This document shows positions 31,060-39,236 of a stretch of DNA of 39,236 bases, piece by piece. The DNA is from Rugamonas rubra (lineage in GTDB: Bacteria > Pseudomonadota > Gammaproteobacteria > Burkholderiales > Burkholderiaceae_D), in the NCBI RefSeq assembly GCF_900114705.1, contig NZ_FOTW01000039.1, forward strand, positions 1 to 39,236, in the 5' to 3' direction. Each line of letters begins with the position of its first letter. Position 1 is the first letter of the stretch. The notes beneath the pieces were generated by a model. The model ran no database searches, was not told the origin of the DNA, and saw nothing but the letters and a program-made list of their open reading frames with translations. A program made the position numbers and the translations under genes.

Positions 31060-31389
31060 CTATTCAGGGTTGTTGGTCAGGGTTTTCACCGCTTCGGCGA
31101 TGGCTGCCGGCGTGAGTGCTAGGTCGAATCCGCTTACTTCAAAGTAGTTGAGTGCTTTGCCGTCCGAGGACAGCTCCAGCTGGCTGGTGACCAGGCCCGC
31201 TCCTTCCAGCTTCTGCAGGTGCAGATGCAGCAAGGGACGGCTGATGCCCAGTTCCCGCGCCAGCTGGCTGACATAGTTGCGTCCGCCGACCTGCAGCGCC
31301 GCGATGATCCGCAGGCGGTGTGGGTTGGAGAGTGCCGCCAAGATGGCCAGCAGTTGATCTCCGTTGGGTTGTAGTGTTTTCGTATTCAC
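31060..31389 (-). CDS. ArsR-type winged-helix transcriptional regulator
   Basis: 109 residues. LLAILAALSNPHRLRIIAAL followed by YVSQLARELGISRPLLHLHLQKLEGAGLV is the ArsR/SmtB winged helix-turn-helix. The metal-binding ELCVCDL motif is absent, so it probably does not sense metals through that site. The start codon lies inside an inverted repeat (CACGTGT/ACACGTG), which suggests autorepression. It heads an operon with two membrane-protein genes. Confidence 0.85.
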   Translation of the reverse strand: MNTKTLQPNGDQLLAILAALSNPHRLRIIAALQVGGRNYVSQLARELGISRPLLHLHLQKLEGAGLVTSQLELSSDGKALNYFEVSGFDLALTPAAIAEAVKTLTNNPE

Positions 31390-31412
31390 GTGTAAAGAAT
31401 ATCTGACACGTG
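31387..31412 (-). promoter_or_regulatory. Putative operator of the ArsR-type regulator
   Basis: The inverted arms CACGTGT (31387-31393) and ACACGTG (31406-31412) are 12 bases apart and overlap the start codon at 31389. The position and dyad symmetry fit binding by the encoded dimeric regulator. Confidence 0.5.
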
Positions 31413-31506
31413 ATACGAAGTCAAACGATATTCTTCAACTAATTCGATGCCGGTGGCTTGTGGTGCGGGGGGGGGGCGGGAAGCCGGCGCCGCAGCGGTT
31501 GCCGGT

Positions 31507-32340
31507 TTAGTCCGGCGCCTGGTCCTGCCGCGCCAATTCGCGGCACAGTTCGGCCGTCTCCTCGTCCATCGGGAAGCAGCATTCGATGTGCAGCTCGTCC
31601 AGCGTGACGTCGCGCGGCGTGCCGAAGGTGGTGATGGTGGAGAAGAAGCGCAACTGCCGGCCGTCGCGTTGCAAAATGGTGGTTTGCAGCGGCTGCGGCG
31701 CGCTGTCGAGCTGGCGCACGCGCCAGCCGGCCGGCACGCCGGGGTAGGCCAGCACCTCGTCGAGCAGGGCGCGGGCCACCAGGTCGGTGGGCGCGCCGGC
31801 CACCACGCGGTGCATGTGGCGGATCAGGTTGCCGGCCACTTCCTCCCAGTTGACGATGGCCGAGCGCAAGTCCTGCGGGTCGAACATCTGCCGCAGCAAG
31901 TTGCGCTGGGTGCCGGCGCGCGCGCCGAGCAGGAAGCGGTTGACCCGGGCGGCGGCGCGGTTGGTGGTCTGCACGTCCCAGTGGCGGTTGAGCAGGATGG
32001 CAGGATACGGTTCCTGCTGGCGCAGGATGCAGTCGATCGCTTGGCGGATCTGCGCCAGCTCGGGCCGGGCCAGCGCCGTCTCCGGGTGGCTGGGCGCGTA
32101 GCCGGCCGCCAGCATCAGCGCGTTGCGCTCGCGCAGCGGCATGGCCAGCGTGTCGGCCAGGCGCCCGATGGTGTCTCGGCTGGCCTGCGCCTTGCCCGTC
32201 TCGACACAGCTGAGGTGGCGGGCCGACAGGCCGGCCTCCAGCGCCAGGTCGAGCTGGCTCATGCGCCGCGCCGCGCGCCATTCGCGCAGCAGGGTGCCTA
32301 TGTGGGTGGGGGAGGGCGGGCGCGTGGCGGAATGGTCCAT
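31507..32340 (-). CDS. XRE-family regulator with MmyB-like ligand-binding domain
   Basis: 277 residues. Residues ~12-68 form the Xre helix-turn-helix (IGTLLREWRAARRMSQLDLALEAGLSARHLSCVETGKAQASRDTIGRLADTLAM). The remaining ~200 residues match the MmyB-type domain that follows it in many actinobacterial and proteobacterial regulators (AILLNRHWDVQTTNRAA, LIRHMHR, TITTFGTPRDVTLDELHIECCFPMDEET). This domain is thought to bind a fatty-acid-like ligand. The gene is divergent from the alpha/beta hydrolase at 32500, a likely target. Confidence 0.9.
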   Translation of the reverse strand: MDHSATRPPSPTHIGTLLREWRAARRMSQLDLALEAGLSARHLSCVETGKAQASRDTIGRLADTLAMPLRERNALMLAAGYAPSHPETALARPELAQIRQAIDCILRQQEPYPAILLNRHWDVQTTNRAAARVNRFLLGARAGTQRNLLRQMFDPQDLRSAIVNWEEVAGNLIRHMHRVVAGAPTDLVARALLDEVLAYPGVPAGWRVRQLDSAPQPLQTTILQRDGRQLRFFSTITTFGTPRDVTLDELHIECCFPMDEETAELCRELARQDQAPD

Positions 32341-32499
32341 GGCGCCGATTCTACAGGCCGCTGTGTGGCAAGGCCATGACCTGTCAGGTCATTGATTCCA
32401 TGTCGTGGTCGCGGCAATAATGTGATTAATATATATTTAACTACCCATTCAATCAATTTCCCGCCCGCAGCCCAGGCCAAGCAACCTTAAGGACATCCC

Positions 32500-33324
32500 A
32501 TGGAGCAGCAATTACAGATCGAAGGCATCGACGTCATGATCGAGGGTGAGGGGCCGGACACCGTCGTCATGCTGCACGGTTGGCCGGACACCTGGCGCGT
32601 CTGGGACGGCCAGGTGGCGGCGTTGAAGGGACGCTATCGCTGCGTGCGCTTCACCCTGCCGGGCTTCGACATCGCCCGGCCGCGCCGCGCCTACTCGCTG
32701 GACGAGACGCTGGCCATTATCGAGAAGATCGTCAACCAGGTCAGCCCCGGCCGCAAGGTGACGCTGATGCTGCACGACTGGGGTTGCGTGTTCGGCTACC
32801 AGTTCTATATGCGCCATCCGCAACTGGTGTCGCGCATCGTCGGCGTCGAGATCGGCGACGCGCAGTCGCCGGCCCACGTGAAGTCGCTGACCCTGGGCGC
32901 CAAGCTGATGGTGGCGTGGTATCAACTGACGCTGGCGGCGGCGTGGAAGATTGGCGGCCCCATCGGCGACGGCTTGACCAATTTCATGCTCAAGGTGCTG
33001 CGCGCGCCGTCGCCGAAGCAGTACATCAGCTCGGCGATGAACTTCCCCTACTATCTGGTGTGGACGGGCGGCTACGGCGGCAAGGGCAATCGGACGGAGT
33101 TCGTGCCCAGTTGTCCGATGCTGTATATCTACGGTACGCGCAAGCCTTTCCACTTTCATTCGAAACAGTGGACCGAGTGGCTGGCCGGCCAGCCATCGAG
33201 CCAAGTGGAGGCGTTCAAGACCAGCCATTGGGTGATGCTGGAGCAGCCGCAGGAGTTCAATCACACTGTGCTGGCGTGGCTGGACGCCTCGGCGGCGGTT
33301 GCCGGGGCTGCGGCAGCGGCCTGA
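32500..33324 (+). CDS. Alpha/beta-fold hydrolase (epoxide hydrolase/dehalogenase-like)
   Basis: 274 residues. The oxyanion motif HGWPDTW is near residue 26. The nucleophile elbow LHDWG has Asp93, and the likely catalytic His243 is in KTSHWVMLEQP. An Asp nucleophile points to the epoxide hydrolase/haloalkane dehalogenase branch rather than to serine esterases. There is no signal peptide, so it is cytoplasmic. It is divergent from the XRE/MmyB regulator, an arrangement often seen where the regulator controls the hydrolase. Its C-terminal codons overlap the tail of the DUF2917 gene on the other strand. The substrate is unknown. Confidence 0.88.
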   Translation: MEQQLQIEGIDVMIEGEGPDTVVMLHGWPDTWRVWDGQVAALKGRYRCVRFTLPGFDIARPRRAYSLDETLAIIEKIVNQVSPGRKVTLMLHDWGCVFGYQFYMRHPQLVSRIVGVEIGDAQSPAHVKSLTLGAKLMVAWYQLTLAAAWKIGGPIGDGLTNFMLKVLRAPSPKQYISSAMNFPYYLVWTGGYGGKGNRTEFVPSCPMLYIYGTRKPFHFHSKQWTEWLAGQPSSQVEAFKTSHWVMLEQPQEFNHTVLAWLDASAAVAGAAAAA

Positions 33325-33632
33325 CCGTGCAGGCTGTGCTGTAGCCGGGCGGCCAGCCGCGCCGCCCAGCCGATTGCCATTGGCGCCGGCAGGCGTATCC
33401 GCACGCGGCCAGCGCCGACGGCGTCGACCAAGGTCAGGCCGTCGCCGGGGATCTCGAAGCTCTGGCCGGCGCGCAGGATGAAGTCGGCGCTTTGGCCCTG
33501 CACGGTGATCCAGGCGGTGCCGGACAGGCATTCGATGCGCTGGCCGGGTGCCTTGCTCAGCCTTAGCGGCGCGTTCTCCGACAGCCGGTACTCGGCCAGG
33601 CCCTTGCTTACTGCGATCAGTTCCGGTTTCAT
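33261..33632 (-). CDS. DUF2917 family protein
   Basis: 123 residues. The central part (PLRLSKAPGQRIECLSGTAWITVQGQSADFILRAGQSFEIPG) is a cupin-like small beta fold typical of DUF2917 proteins, with the 'G.aWiT..g...D..L..Gq.f.ip' pattern. The C-terminus is Ala-rich and overlaps the hydrolase gene tail-to-tail by 64 bases. It is divergent from the MocR gene 178 bases away. MocR regulators commonly control a divergent neighbour, so regulation by it is plausible. The function is unknown. Confidence 0.75.
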   Translation of the reverse strand: MKPELIAVSKGLAEYRLSENAPLRLSKAPGQRIECLSGTAWITVQGQSADFILRAGQSFEIPGDGLTLVDAVGAGRVRIRLPAPMAIGWAARLAARLQHSLHGQAAAAAPATAAEASSHASTV

Positions 33633-33809
33633 TGCGGCCTCCTCGGCGGTTCGAACATGGCTCCAGAATAGCCAGCCGGAACAATCGGCGACAGATGCAA
33701 TAAAACGAAATTGTTATCGGCACAATCGCGCTTCGGCTAAACTGTGCTGGTCGAAATTGCAGCCCGCTGTGCCTATGGCGCGCGGCCGGGTCCGGGCCAC
33801 AATACGTCC

Positions 33810-35273
33810 ATGTCCTCCACCTTGAACCTATACGAGCAACTGGCCAACGAGCTGGCCGGCCTGATCGCCGGCCGCGTCTTCGCGCCGGGCGACCGGCTGC
33901 CGTCGATCCGCCACCTGGCGCAGCAGAAGCGCCTGTCGGTCAGCACCGTGATGCAGGCGCTGCGCCTGCTGGAGGATCGCGGCCTGGTCGAGGCGCGGCC
34001 GCAGGCCGGCTACTACGTGCGCCACCGCGCCCGCGCGCTGGCGGCGGTGGCCGACGCCGGCCCGTTGCGCGAGCCGGCCTACATCGGCATCAACAACCTG
34101 CTGATGCGGGTGCTCAAGGCCAACGAGGAGTCCGCCTTGGTGCAACTGGGCTCGGCCTGGCCGCCCGACGAGCTGCTGCCGATCAAGCGCGTGCAGAAGA
34201 CGGTGGCGGCGGTGGCGCGGCGCGCGCCGTTGCTGTTGTCGCGGGTCAGCTGCTATCAGACCAACGAGCCCGACTTCGTGCGCCAGATCACCCGCCGCGC
34301 GCTCGACTGGAGCCGCATCGACCCGGCCGAGATCGTCGTCACCGGTTCCTGCTCGGAGGCGATGAGCCTGTGCCTGCGCGCCGTGGCCAAGCCGGGCGAC
34401 ACCATCGCCATCGAGTCGGCCACCTATTTCGTGCTGCTGCAGCTGATCGAGAGCCTGGGCATGAAGGCGCTGGAGATCCCCACCGACCCGAAGACCGGGC
34501 CGTCGATAGACGCGCTGGAGCTGGCCATGCAGGCCGGCCTGGTGCAGGCCTGCATGCTGGTGCCCAACGCCAGCAACCCGCTCGGCTGCATCATGCCGGA
34601 GGAGAACAAGAAACGCCTGGCCGGCCTGCTGGCGCGCCACAATATCCCGCTGATCGAGGACGACATCTACGGCGACCTGTGCTTCACGGCGCAGCGGCCG
34701 TGGCCGGTCAAGGCCTACGACACGGGCGGCAACGTGCTGCTGTGCTCGTCGTTCTCCAAGGCGGTGACGCCGGCGGCGCGGGTCGGCTATGTGCTGGCCG
34801 GCCGCTACGCGCAGGAGGTGGCGGTGTTGAAGATGGTGTCGAGCGGCGCCACCAGCCACTTCTTCCAGGCCGTGCTGGCCGACTTTTTAACCGGCAGCAG
34901 CTACGACATCCAGGTGCGCAAGATGCGCCGCGCGCTGGCCCAGCGCATCGCCCGCATGGCCGACGCCGTCTGCGCCGCCTTCCCCGAGGAGTGCTCGGTG
35001 TCGGCGCCGCAAGGCGGCTTTGTGCTGTGGGTGCAGATGCCGGCGCAGGTCGACGCGCTGGCGCTGCACCAGCGCGCCATCGCCGAGGGCATCGCCTTCA
35101 TGCCGGGGCAGTTGTTCTCCGCCTCGGGCAAGCACGTCAACTGCCTGCGCCTGAACTGCGCCAACCCGTGGACGGCCGAGATCGAGCGCGCCATCGCCCG
35201 CCTGGGGCGGCTGGTGCACGAGCAGGCGGCGCAGTGCGCCGCACCGGTCGGCGGGCTGCTGCGGCGCGCCTGA
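33810..35273 (+). CDS. MocR/PdxR-type GntR regulator with aminotransferase domain
   Basis: 487 residues from the ATG at 33810, where the protein begins like relatives (MSSTLNLYEQLANELAGLI); a frame 22 codons longer is not family-like. Residues ~5-75 are a GntR winged helix (GDRLPSIRHLAQQKRLSVSTVMQALRLLEDRGLVEARPQAGYYV). The rest is a fold-type I PLP-dependent aminotransferase domain, with the PLP region SSFSKAVTPAARVGYV containing the Schiff-base Lys and the PNASNPLG and EDDIYGDL motifs. Such proteins are regulators rather than enzymes and sense PLP or an amino compound. The gene is divergent from the DUF2917 gene. Confidence 0.92.
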   Translation: MSSTLNLYEQLANELAGLIAGRVFAPGDRLPSIRHLAQQKRLSVSTVMQALRLLEDRGLVEARPQAGYYVRHRARALAAVADAGPLREPAYIGINNLLMRVLKANEESALVQLGSAWPPDELLPIKRVQKTVAAVARRAPLLLSRVSCYQTNEPDFVRQITRRALDWSRIDPAEIVVTGSCSEAMSLCLRAVAKPGDTIAIESATYFVLLQLIESLGMKALEIPTDPKTGPSIDALELAMQAGLVQACMLVPNASNPLGCIMPEENKKRLAGLLARHNIPLIEDDIYGDLCFTAQRPWPVKAYDTGGNVLLCSSFSKAVTPAARVGYVLAGRYAQEVAVLKMVSSGATSHFFQAVLADFLTGSSYDIQVRKMRRALAQRIARMADAVCAAFPEECSVSAPQGGFVLWVQMPAQVDALALHQRAIAEGIAFMPGQLFSASGKHVNCLRLNCANPWTAEIERAIARLGRLVHEQAAQCAAPVGGLLRRA

Positions 35274-35427
35274 CTAGCCAAGCCCGAAGGCGCCGCCGGC
35301 GCCGTTCTTTTGCAGTTCATCCCGCGTTTTTGCCGCTTCGTCGCATCCCGATGGCGGGGCATAGGGCCTTTAGGTACAGTACAACCATGCCAAGCAGCCA
35401 TTGGTTCACAACCTCAAGGAGCACCTC

Positions 35428-35640
35428 ATGAACATCCTCAAAAACATGGAAGCAGTCTTCGTCGCCGCCGCCTTCCTGGCCACCGTCGCCACCTTCGCCA
35501 CCGCCAGCACCCCGGTCATCGAAGTGGCCGCCGCCAGCGTGCCGCAAGCCGCCGTGGTCGCCGCCGCCGACAGCAAGATGCAGGTCATCACCGTCAGCGC
35601 CAAGCGCCTGAGCGCCGCCGAGAAGGCCGCCCTGATTTAA
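35428..35640 (+). CDS. Small exported protein of unknown function
   Basis: 70 residues from the ATG at 35428, preceded by AAGGAG. The N-terminus looks like a signal or anchor sequence (MNILKNMEAVFVAAAFLATVATFATAS). The C-terminal ITVSAKRLSAAEKAALI resembles the end of short exported proteins common in Massilia-type genomes. It stands alone between the MocR regulator and serS. No function is known. Confidence 0.65.
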   Translation: MNILKNMEAVFVAAAFLATVATFATASTPVIEVAAASVPQAAVVAAADSKMQVITVSAKRLSAAEKAALI

Positions 35641-35785
35641 GCCTTGCGCTCAGCCTTACCGTAGCGCCCGCGCTGGAGAGCGCCGCAACAGTCGACCCGC
35701 ATGTGGTCCATTGCGCAAAACTCATTGGGAAGTGGTCATGACTTGGTACAATTGACGTTTTCGATACAACGGCTCTTGTTCCCCC

Positions 35786-37078
35786 ATGATAGACATCCAA
35801 CTTCTCCGTAAAGACATCGACAACGTCGCCGCGCGCCTGGCGACACGCAAGTTCCAGCTCGACGTGGCAGGCTTCAACGCCCTCGAGGCGGAGCGCAAGG
35901 CGATCCAGACGCGCACCGAAGAGCTGCAGGGCAAGCGCAACTCGCTGTCCAAGCAGATCGGCATGATGAAGGGCAAGGGCGAGGACACCTCGGCCGTGAT
36001 GGCGGAAGTGTCGGGCCTGGGCGACGAGCTCAAGGCCAACGAGACCGCGTTGTCCGAGGTGCAGGCCAAGCTGGGCGACTTCATGCAGGCTATCCCGAAC
36101 CTGCCGCACGAGTCGGTTCCGGTCGGCAGCGACGAGAGCGGCAACGTGGAAGTGCGCAAGGTCGGCGCGCCGCGCAGCTTCGACTTCGAGGTCAAGGACC
36201 ACGTCGACGTCGGCGCCGCGCTGGGGCTGGACTTCGACGTCGCCACCAAATTGACCGGCTCGCGCTTCTCCGTGATGAAGGGCGGCATCGCCCGCATGCA
36301 CCGCGCGCTGGCGCAGTTCATGTTGAACACCCACACCGACGAGCACGGCTACACCGAGTGCTACACCCCCTACATGGTCAACGCCGACTCGCTGCGCGGC
36401 ACCGGCCAGCTGCCCAAGTTCGAAGCCGACCTGTTCTCGGTGAAGAAGGGCGGCGCCGAGGGCGAGGGCGAGACCTTCTACCTGATCCCGACGTCAGAAG
36501 TGTCGCTGACCAACATCGTGCGCGACGAGATCCTGCCGGCCGAATCGCTGCCGCTGAAGATGACGGCGCACACGCCGTGCTTCCGCTCGGAGGCGGGCAG
36601 CTACGGCCGCGACACGCGCGGCATGATCCGCCAACACCAGTTCGACAAGGTCGAGATGGTGCAGGTGGTGCATCCCGAGCAATCGTACGCGGTGCTCGAC
36701 GAGATGGTCGGCCATGCCGAGACCATTTTGCAGCGCCTCGGCCTGCCGTACCGCGTGATGGCGCTGTGCACCGGCGACATGGGTTTCGGCGCCACCAAGA
36801 CCTTCGACCTGGAAGTCTGGTTGCCGGCGCAGAACACCTACCGCGAGATCTCCTCGCTGTCGAACTGCGAATCGTTCCAGTCGCGCCGCATGCAGGCGCG
36901 CTTCCGCAACGCCCAGGGCAAGCCCGAGTTGCTGCACACGCTGAACGGTTCCGGCCTGGCCGTCGGCCGCACGCTGGTCGCCGTGCTGGAGAACTACCAG
37001 CAGGCCGACGGCAGCGTCGAGATTCCCGCCGTGCTGCGTCCGTACATGGGTGGTTTGACCCATCTGACGCCGGCCTAA
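35786..37078 (+). CDS. serS: Seryl-tRNA synthetase
   Basis: 430 residues, the standard length. The N-terminal coiled-coil arm (residues ~30-100) binds the long variable arm of tRNA-Ser. The class II core follows: motif 1 around GTGQLPKFEADLF, motif 2 FRSEAGSYGRDTRGMIRQHQF, and motif 3 LNGSGLAVGRTLVAVLENYQ. It charges tRNA-Ser with serine using ATP. Two tRNA-Ser genes lie directly downstream. In relatives serS follows rarA closely; here other genes and the mobile element lie between. Confidence 0.97.
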   Translation: MIDIQLLRKDIDNVAARLATRKFQLDVAGFNALEAERKAIQTRTEELQGKRNSLSKQIGMMKGKGEDTSAVMAEVSGLGDELKANETALSEVQAKLGDFMQAIPNLPHESVPVGSDESGNVEVRKVGAPRSFDFEVKDHVDVGAALGLDFDVATKLTGSRFSVMKGGIARMHRALAQFMLNTHTDEHGYTECYTPYMVNADSLRGTGQLPKFEADLFSVKKGGAEGEGETFYLIPTSEVSLTNIVRDEILPAESLPLKMTAHTPCFRSEAGSYGRDTRGMIRQHQFDKVEMVQVVHPEQSYAVLDEMVGHAETILQRLGLPYRVMALCTGDMGFGATKTFDLEVWLPAQNTYREISSLSNCESFQSRRMQARFRNAQGKPELLHTLNGSGLAVGRTLVAVLENYQQADGSVEIPAVLRPYMGGLTHLTPA

Positions 37079-37204
37079 CGGCGGGTTGGATGCGGGCGGG
37101 GCGGTGAAAAACACGTCGGGCAAATATTTTTAAGATTTTGCCCTTCCATTTTTATTCCGCTCTGCTATAATTTTGCCTCGCAGCAGCAAGCGATAGTAGT
37201 AGAA

Positions 37205-37295
37205 GGAAAGGTGGCAGAGTGGTCGAATGCGCTGGACTCGAAATCCAGTGTACATCTTTGGTGTACCGTGAGTTCGAATCTCACCCTTTCCGCCA
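37205..37295 (+). tRNA. tRNA-Ser(CGA), copy 1
   Basis: The acceptor GGAAAGG pairs with CCTTTCC, followed by discriminator G and encoded CCA (37293-37295). The anticodon arm CTGGA-CTCGAAA-TCCAG gives anticodon CGA, reading UCG. A long variable arm (TGTACATCTTTGGTGTAC region) is typical of serine tRNAs, and the T-loop TTCGAAT is present. A TATAAT box lies at 37166-37171. Copy 2 is identical over its whole length. Confidence 0.95.
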
Positions 37296-37304
37296 GAAAA
37301 AGTA

Positions 37305-37331
37305 AAAAAGCTCCCGGAAGGGAGCTTTTTT
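37305..37331 (+). terminator. Intrinsic terminator after tRNA-Ser copy 1
   Basis: AAAAAGCTCCC (37305-37315), loop GGAA, GGGAGCTTTTT (37320-37330) plus T. It ends the first tRNA transcript before the second promoter. Confidence 0.85.
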
Positions 37332-37466
37332 CATGGTAGCGCCCAATCCATGGTTGCTGGTTTGGGATGGTGAAAAAGGCTTTCAAGTTTATATCGTTTA
37401 GCCCTTCCGTTTTTTTGAGAGCCTGCTATAATCTCGCTCTCGCAGCAGCAAGCGACAGTAGTATTA

Positions 37467-37557
37467 GGAAAGGTGGCAGAGTGGTCGAATGCGCTGGACT
37501 CGAAATCCAGTGTACATCTTTGGTGTACCGTGAGTTCGAATCTCACCCTTTCCGCCA
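37467..37557 (+). tRNA. tRNA-Ser(CGA), copy 2
   Basis: Its sequence is identical to the copy at 37205, including CCA. The flanks are also duplicated: TATAAT at 37427-37432, CGCAGCAGCAAGCGA before the gene, and a similar terminator after it. This marks a tandem duplication of about 260 bases, with the flanks now partly diverged. Confidence 0.95.
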
Positions 37558-37565
37558 GAAAATGC

Positions 37566-37593
37566 AAAAAAGCTCCCGCAAGGGAGCTTTTTT
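37566..37593 (+). terminator. Intrinsic terminator after tRNA-Ser copy 2
   Basis: AAAAAAGCTCCC, loop GCAA and GGGAGCTTTTTT form a strong hairpin with a T tail, nearly the same as the terminator at 37305. Confidence 0.85.
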
Positions 37594-37692
37594 CATTTAC
37601 GCAGCGGAAAGGAGTAAGCCGCCTGCGCGGCTTACGCGTGAGATTCGAAGACGCTGCGCATACTTGCGCGCGGGCGGCCTGCAAGATGTAGG

Positions 37693-37731
37693 CGAATCTC
37701 ACCCTTTCCGCCAGAAAATGCAAAAAAGCTC
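37693..37731 (+). repeat. Duplicated 3' end of tRNA-Ser plus trailer (insertion scar)
   Basis: Thirty-nine bases here repeat exactly the T-arm/acceptor 3' end, CCA and start of the trailer of tRNA-Ser copy 2. The repeat ends within the terminator stem. A displaced tRNA 3' end is the usual trace of an element that integrated at the tRNA gene, or of a third, deleted tandem tRNA copy. An inverted stretch GTGAGATTCG lies about 70 bases upstream of it. Confidence 0.75.
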
Positions 37732-38096
37732 TCAACCGGGGCGCCCCAAGGGGGAGCCCACAAGGGAGGGCTGGCTCACTCCCGGCGAGGCAATCCTGCT
37801 TCACGCGTCCTTATTCGCACAGCGTGCTCAGCCGAACTCCTGTACGACATGGCGAGACGGCTGCCGCCGAGGCGAGCGTCCGCGAATCCGACGTTGATCT
37901 CCATCAAGCCGTTTCTTTGAACTCCACAAATGTCCGCCTGTAGTTGCGCGACTGTCCGTGGCGAAGCTTGCGCTATCGCAAGCCAGACGTGTGCAGCGGC
38001 CCAATACTTGTCCTTCGATGTATTTAGGTTTCGTTAATGCTGCCATTTCCATGACCTCACCCGCTACCACATCGCTTTTTTTTACTGGAGCACATC
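37732..38096. other. Intergenic region upstream of vgrG without recognised genes
   Basis: This stretch of 365 bases begins with CCGGGGCGCCCCAAGGGGG-type low-complexity sequence. An 80-codon minus-strand frame (37828-38070) has no family resemblance and no ribosome binding site I trust. The end near 38070-38096 holds a T run and GGAG, serving the downstream GTG start. It may be debris of a former tRNA-associated insertion. Confidence 0.4.
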
Positions 38097-39236
38097 GTGG
38101 ACTACGACGACGATTTCGACGGCGCTGAACAACTCGGCAAGCTACTAACCGCCAAGAACCGCCCGATTCGCATGAACCTGAGCTTTCCCGACGGCGTTGC
38201 CAGCGATGTCCTACTGCCGCAGCGGATCAACGGCGTCGAGGCCGTCTGCGATGGCATCGAGCTGCGCATCTACTGCGTCGCGCTGGACGCCGGCATCCCG
38301 CTCAAAACCCTGATCGGCCTGCCGGTGGAGGTGCAACTCATCACCGACCAGGGCAATCTGCGCAGCGTCTGCGGCATCGTCGCCGAGGCCAGCCAAGGCG
38401 AGAGCGACGGCGGCCTAGCCAGCTACCAGTTGGTGCTGCGCGACGCCCTCGCCGTGCTCGACCTTGGCGTCAACACCCGCGTGTTCCTCAATAAGACCGA
38501 ATTGGAGGTGGTGCAAACCGTGCTCGCCGAAGCGCGCCGAAATAATCCGGCGCTGGCGGCCACCTTCGAGTTCGAGATCGACACGGCGCTCGGCCTGCGC
38601 GAGTATCCGGTGCGCCGGCAGATCATCCAGTACAACGAGGGCACTGGCGCCTTCCTGCGCCGCCTCCTCAAGCGGCGCGGCATCTCCTGGTTCTTCCGCG
38701 CCGGCCGCGCCGCCACTTCGCGCTCGCCCGAGGCCGACGGCACCGCGCCGCCCACTCCGGCCCACACCATGGTCCTGTTCCACGACGCCAGGCGGCTCAG
38801 GCAGAGTTCGGCCGGCGTGGTCCGCTTCCACCGCAACGGCGCCACCGAGGAGCGCGACACCATCACCGCCTGGAGCGGCGTGCGCACGCTGCGCCCGGGC
38901 CGGGCCAGCCATTACAGCTGGGACTACGGCAACCCGCGCGGCACCGACTTCATGCACGCCAGCGTCGCCAGCGGGGCCGACCAGGGCGCCAGGGGCAACA
39001 AGCTCGGCGCCGGCCTGGAGCAATACCTGGCCGAGGCGCCGCATGTGCGCGACAGCTTCGACGACCTGTACACGCTGGCCCAGCAAAGCATGGCCCGCTC
39101 GGACTTCGAGGCGAAGTGCTACCACGCCGAGGGCGGCGTGCGCGACTGCGCCGCCGGCGAGTACTTCAGCCTCGACGGCCATCCCGAGATCGACCGCCAT
39201 CCCGCCGCCGAGCGCCAGTTCGTCGTCCTGGCGCAG
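38097..39236 (+). CDS. vgrG: Type VI secretion VgrG spike protein (N-terminal part, cut by window edge)
   Basis: An open frame of 380 codons runs from the GTG at 38097 (GGAG seven bases upstream) to the window end. The N-terminal region matches the gp27-like part of VgrG/TssI: GLPVEVQLITDQGNLRSVCGIVAEA near residues 80-105, LVLRDALAVLDLGVNTRVF near 120-140, then REYPVRRQIIQYNEGTGAFLRRLLKRRGISWFF near 180-215. VgrG trimers form the tip of the type VI secretion spike and carry effectors. The gp5-like needle and any C-terminal effector domain lie beyond the window. A lone vgrG behind a tRNA may belong to an orphan effector island. Confidence 0.88.
   Translation, partial: MDYDDDFDGAEQLGKLLTAKNRPIRMNLSFPDGVASDVLLPQRINGVEAVCDGIELRIYCVALDAGIPLKTLIGLPVEVQLITDQGNLRSVCGIVAEASQGESDGGLASYQLVLRDALAVLDLGVNTRVFLNKTELEVVQTVLAEARRNNPALAATFEFEIDTALGLREYPVRRQIIQYNEGTGAFLRRLLKRRGISWFFRAGRAATSRSPEADGTAPPTPAHTMVLFHDARRLRQSSAGVVRFHRNGATEERDTITAWSGVRTLRPGRASHYSWDYGNPRGTDFMHASVASGADQGARGNKLGAGLEQYLAEAPHVRDSFDDLYTLAQQSMARSDFEAKCYHAEGGVRDCAAGEYFSLDGHPEIDRHPAAERQFVVLAQ

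Noticed and set aside
37331..37804. Minus-strand frame across the tRNA-Ser genes (contains a RFELTVHQRCTLDFESSAFDHSATF-like translation)
   Set aside because: This is the well-known false protein produced by translating a serine tRNA on the opposite strand.
37828..38070. 80-codon minus-strand frame upstream of vgrG
   Set aside because: No trusted ribosome binding site, no recognisable family and unusual composition.
1..39236. CRISPR array
   Set aside because: No regularly spaced direct repeats of 25-40 bases with unique spacers were seen anywhere in the window.

Overview
The window is a stretch of a GC-rich betaproteobacterial chromosome, most likely Oxalobacteraceae (Massilia/Duganella/Janthinobacterium type). 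This is inferred from the order trxB - ftsK - lolA - rarA - serS - tRNA-Ser, the codon use, and a type VI VgrG gene. No database search could be run.

Bases 1-1833 are accessory: the start of an IS4/Tn5-type transposase running off the left edge, then three overlapping genes (membrane protein, MNT-type nucleotidyltransferase, small helical protein). Bases 2143-8357 are core: TRIC-type channel, Smr protein, thioredoxin reductase, FtsK, LolA and the first 118 codons of rarA.

Bases 8358-28550 (20,193 bp, AT-rich) are an integrated mobile element that splits the host rarA just after its Walker B box. Its tyrosine recombinase lies at the right end. An imperfect 13-bp core occurs at both junctions (8345-8357 and 28538-28550). 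The 3' part of the host rarA resumes at 28546. The main finding is that the element carries its own complete, recoded rarA at its left end (8453-9766). The host reading frame runs open into the element and stops in an ATGGCTGA overlap with the start of this second copy. The element therefore appears to replace the gene it destroys, placing it under the host promoter and translationally coupled to the disrupted copy. An HNH nuclease gene follows one base later.

The rest of the element reads as a mobilizable defence island. It has a MOBF relaxase-helicase with a ribbon-helix-helix accessory protein and a candidate oriT, but no coupling protein or type IV secretion genes in view. It also carries two AbiGi-like proteins, a cytosine-5 restriction-modification system with a small regulator and palindromic operators, a VbhA/Fic toxin-antitoxin pair, an H-NS-like protein, a secreted CPxGYxG protein, several unrecognised genes, and at least two related small-RNA units with their own promoter and terminator.

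Bases 28546-39236 return to host sequence: the rarA remnant, a ParE-type toxin-antitoxin pair with a probably leaderless promoter, an ArsR-led membrane protein operon, an XRE regulator, an alpha/beta hydrolase, a DUF2917 protein, a MocR regulator, serS, two identical tRNA-Ser(CGA) genes followed by a 39-bp scar of the tRNA 3' end, and the start of a VgrG gene.
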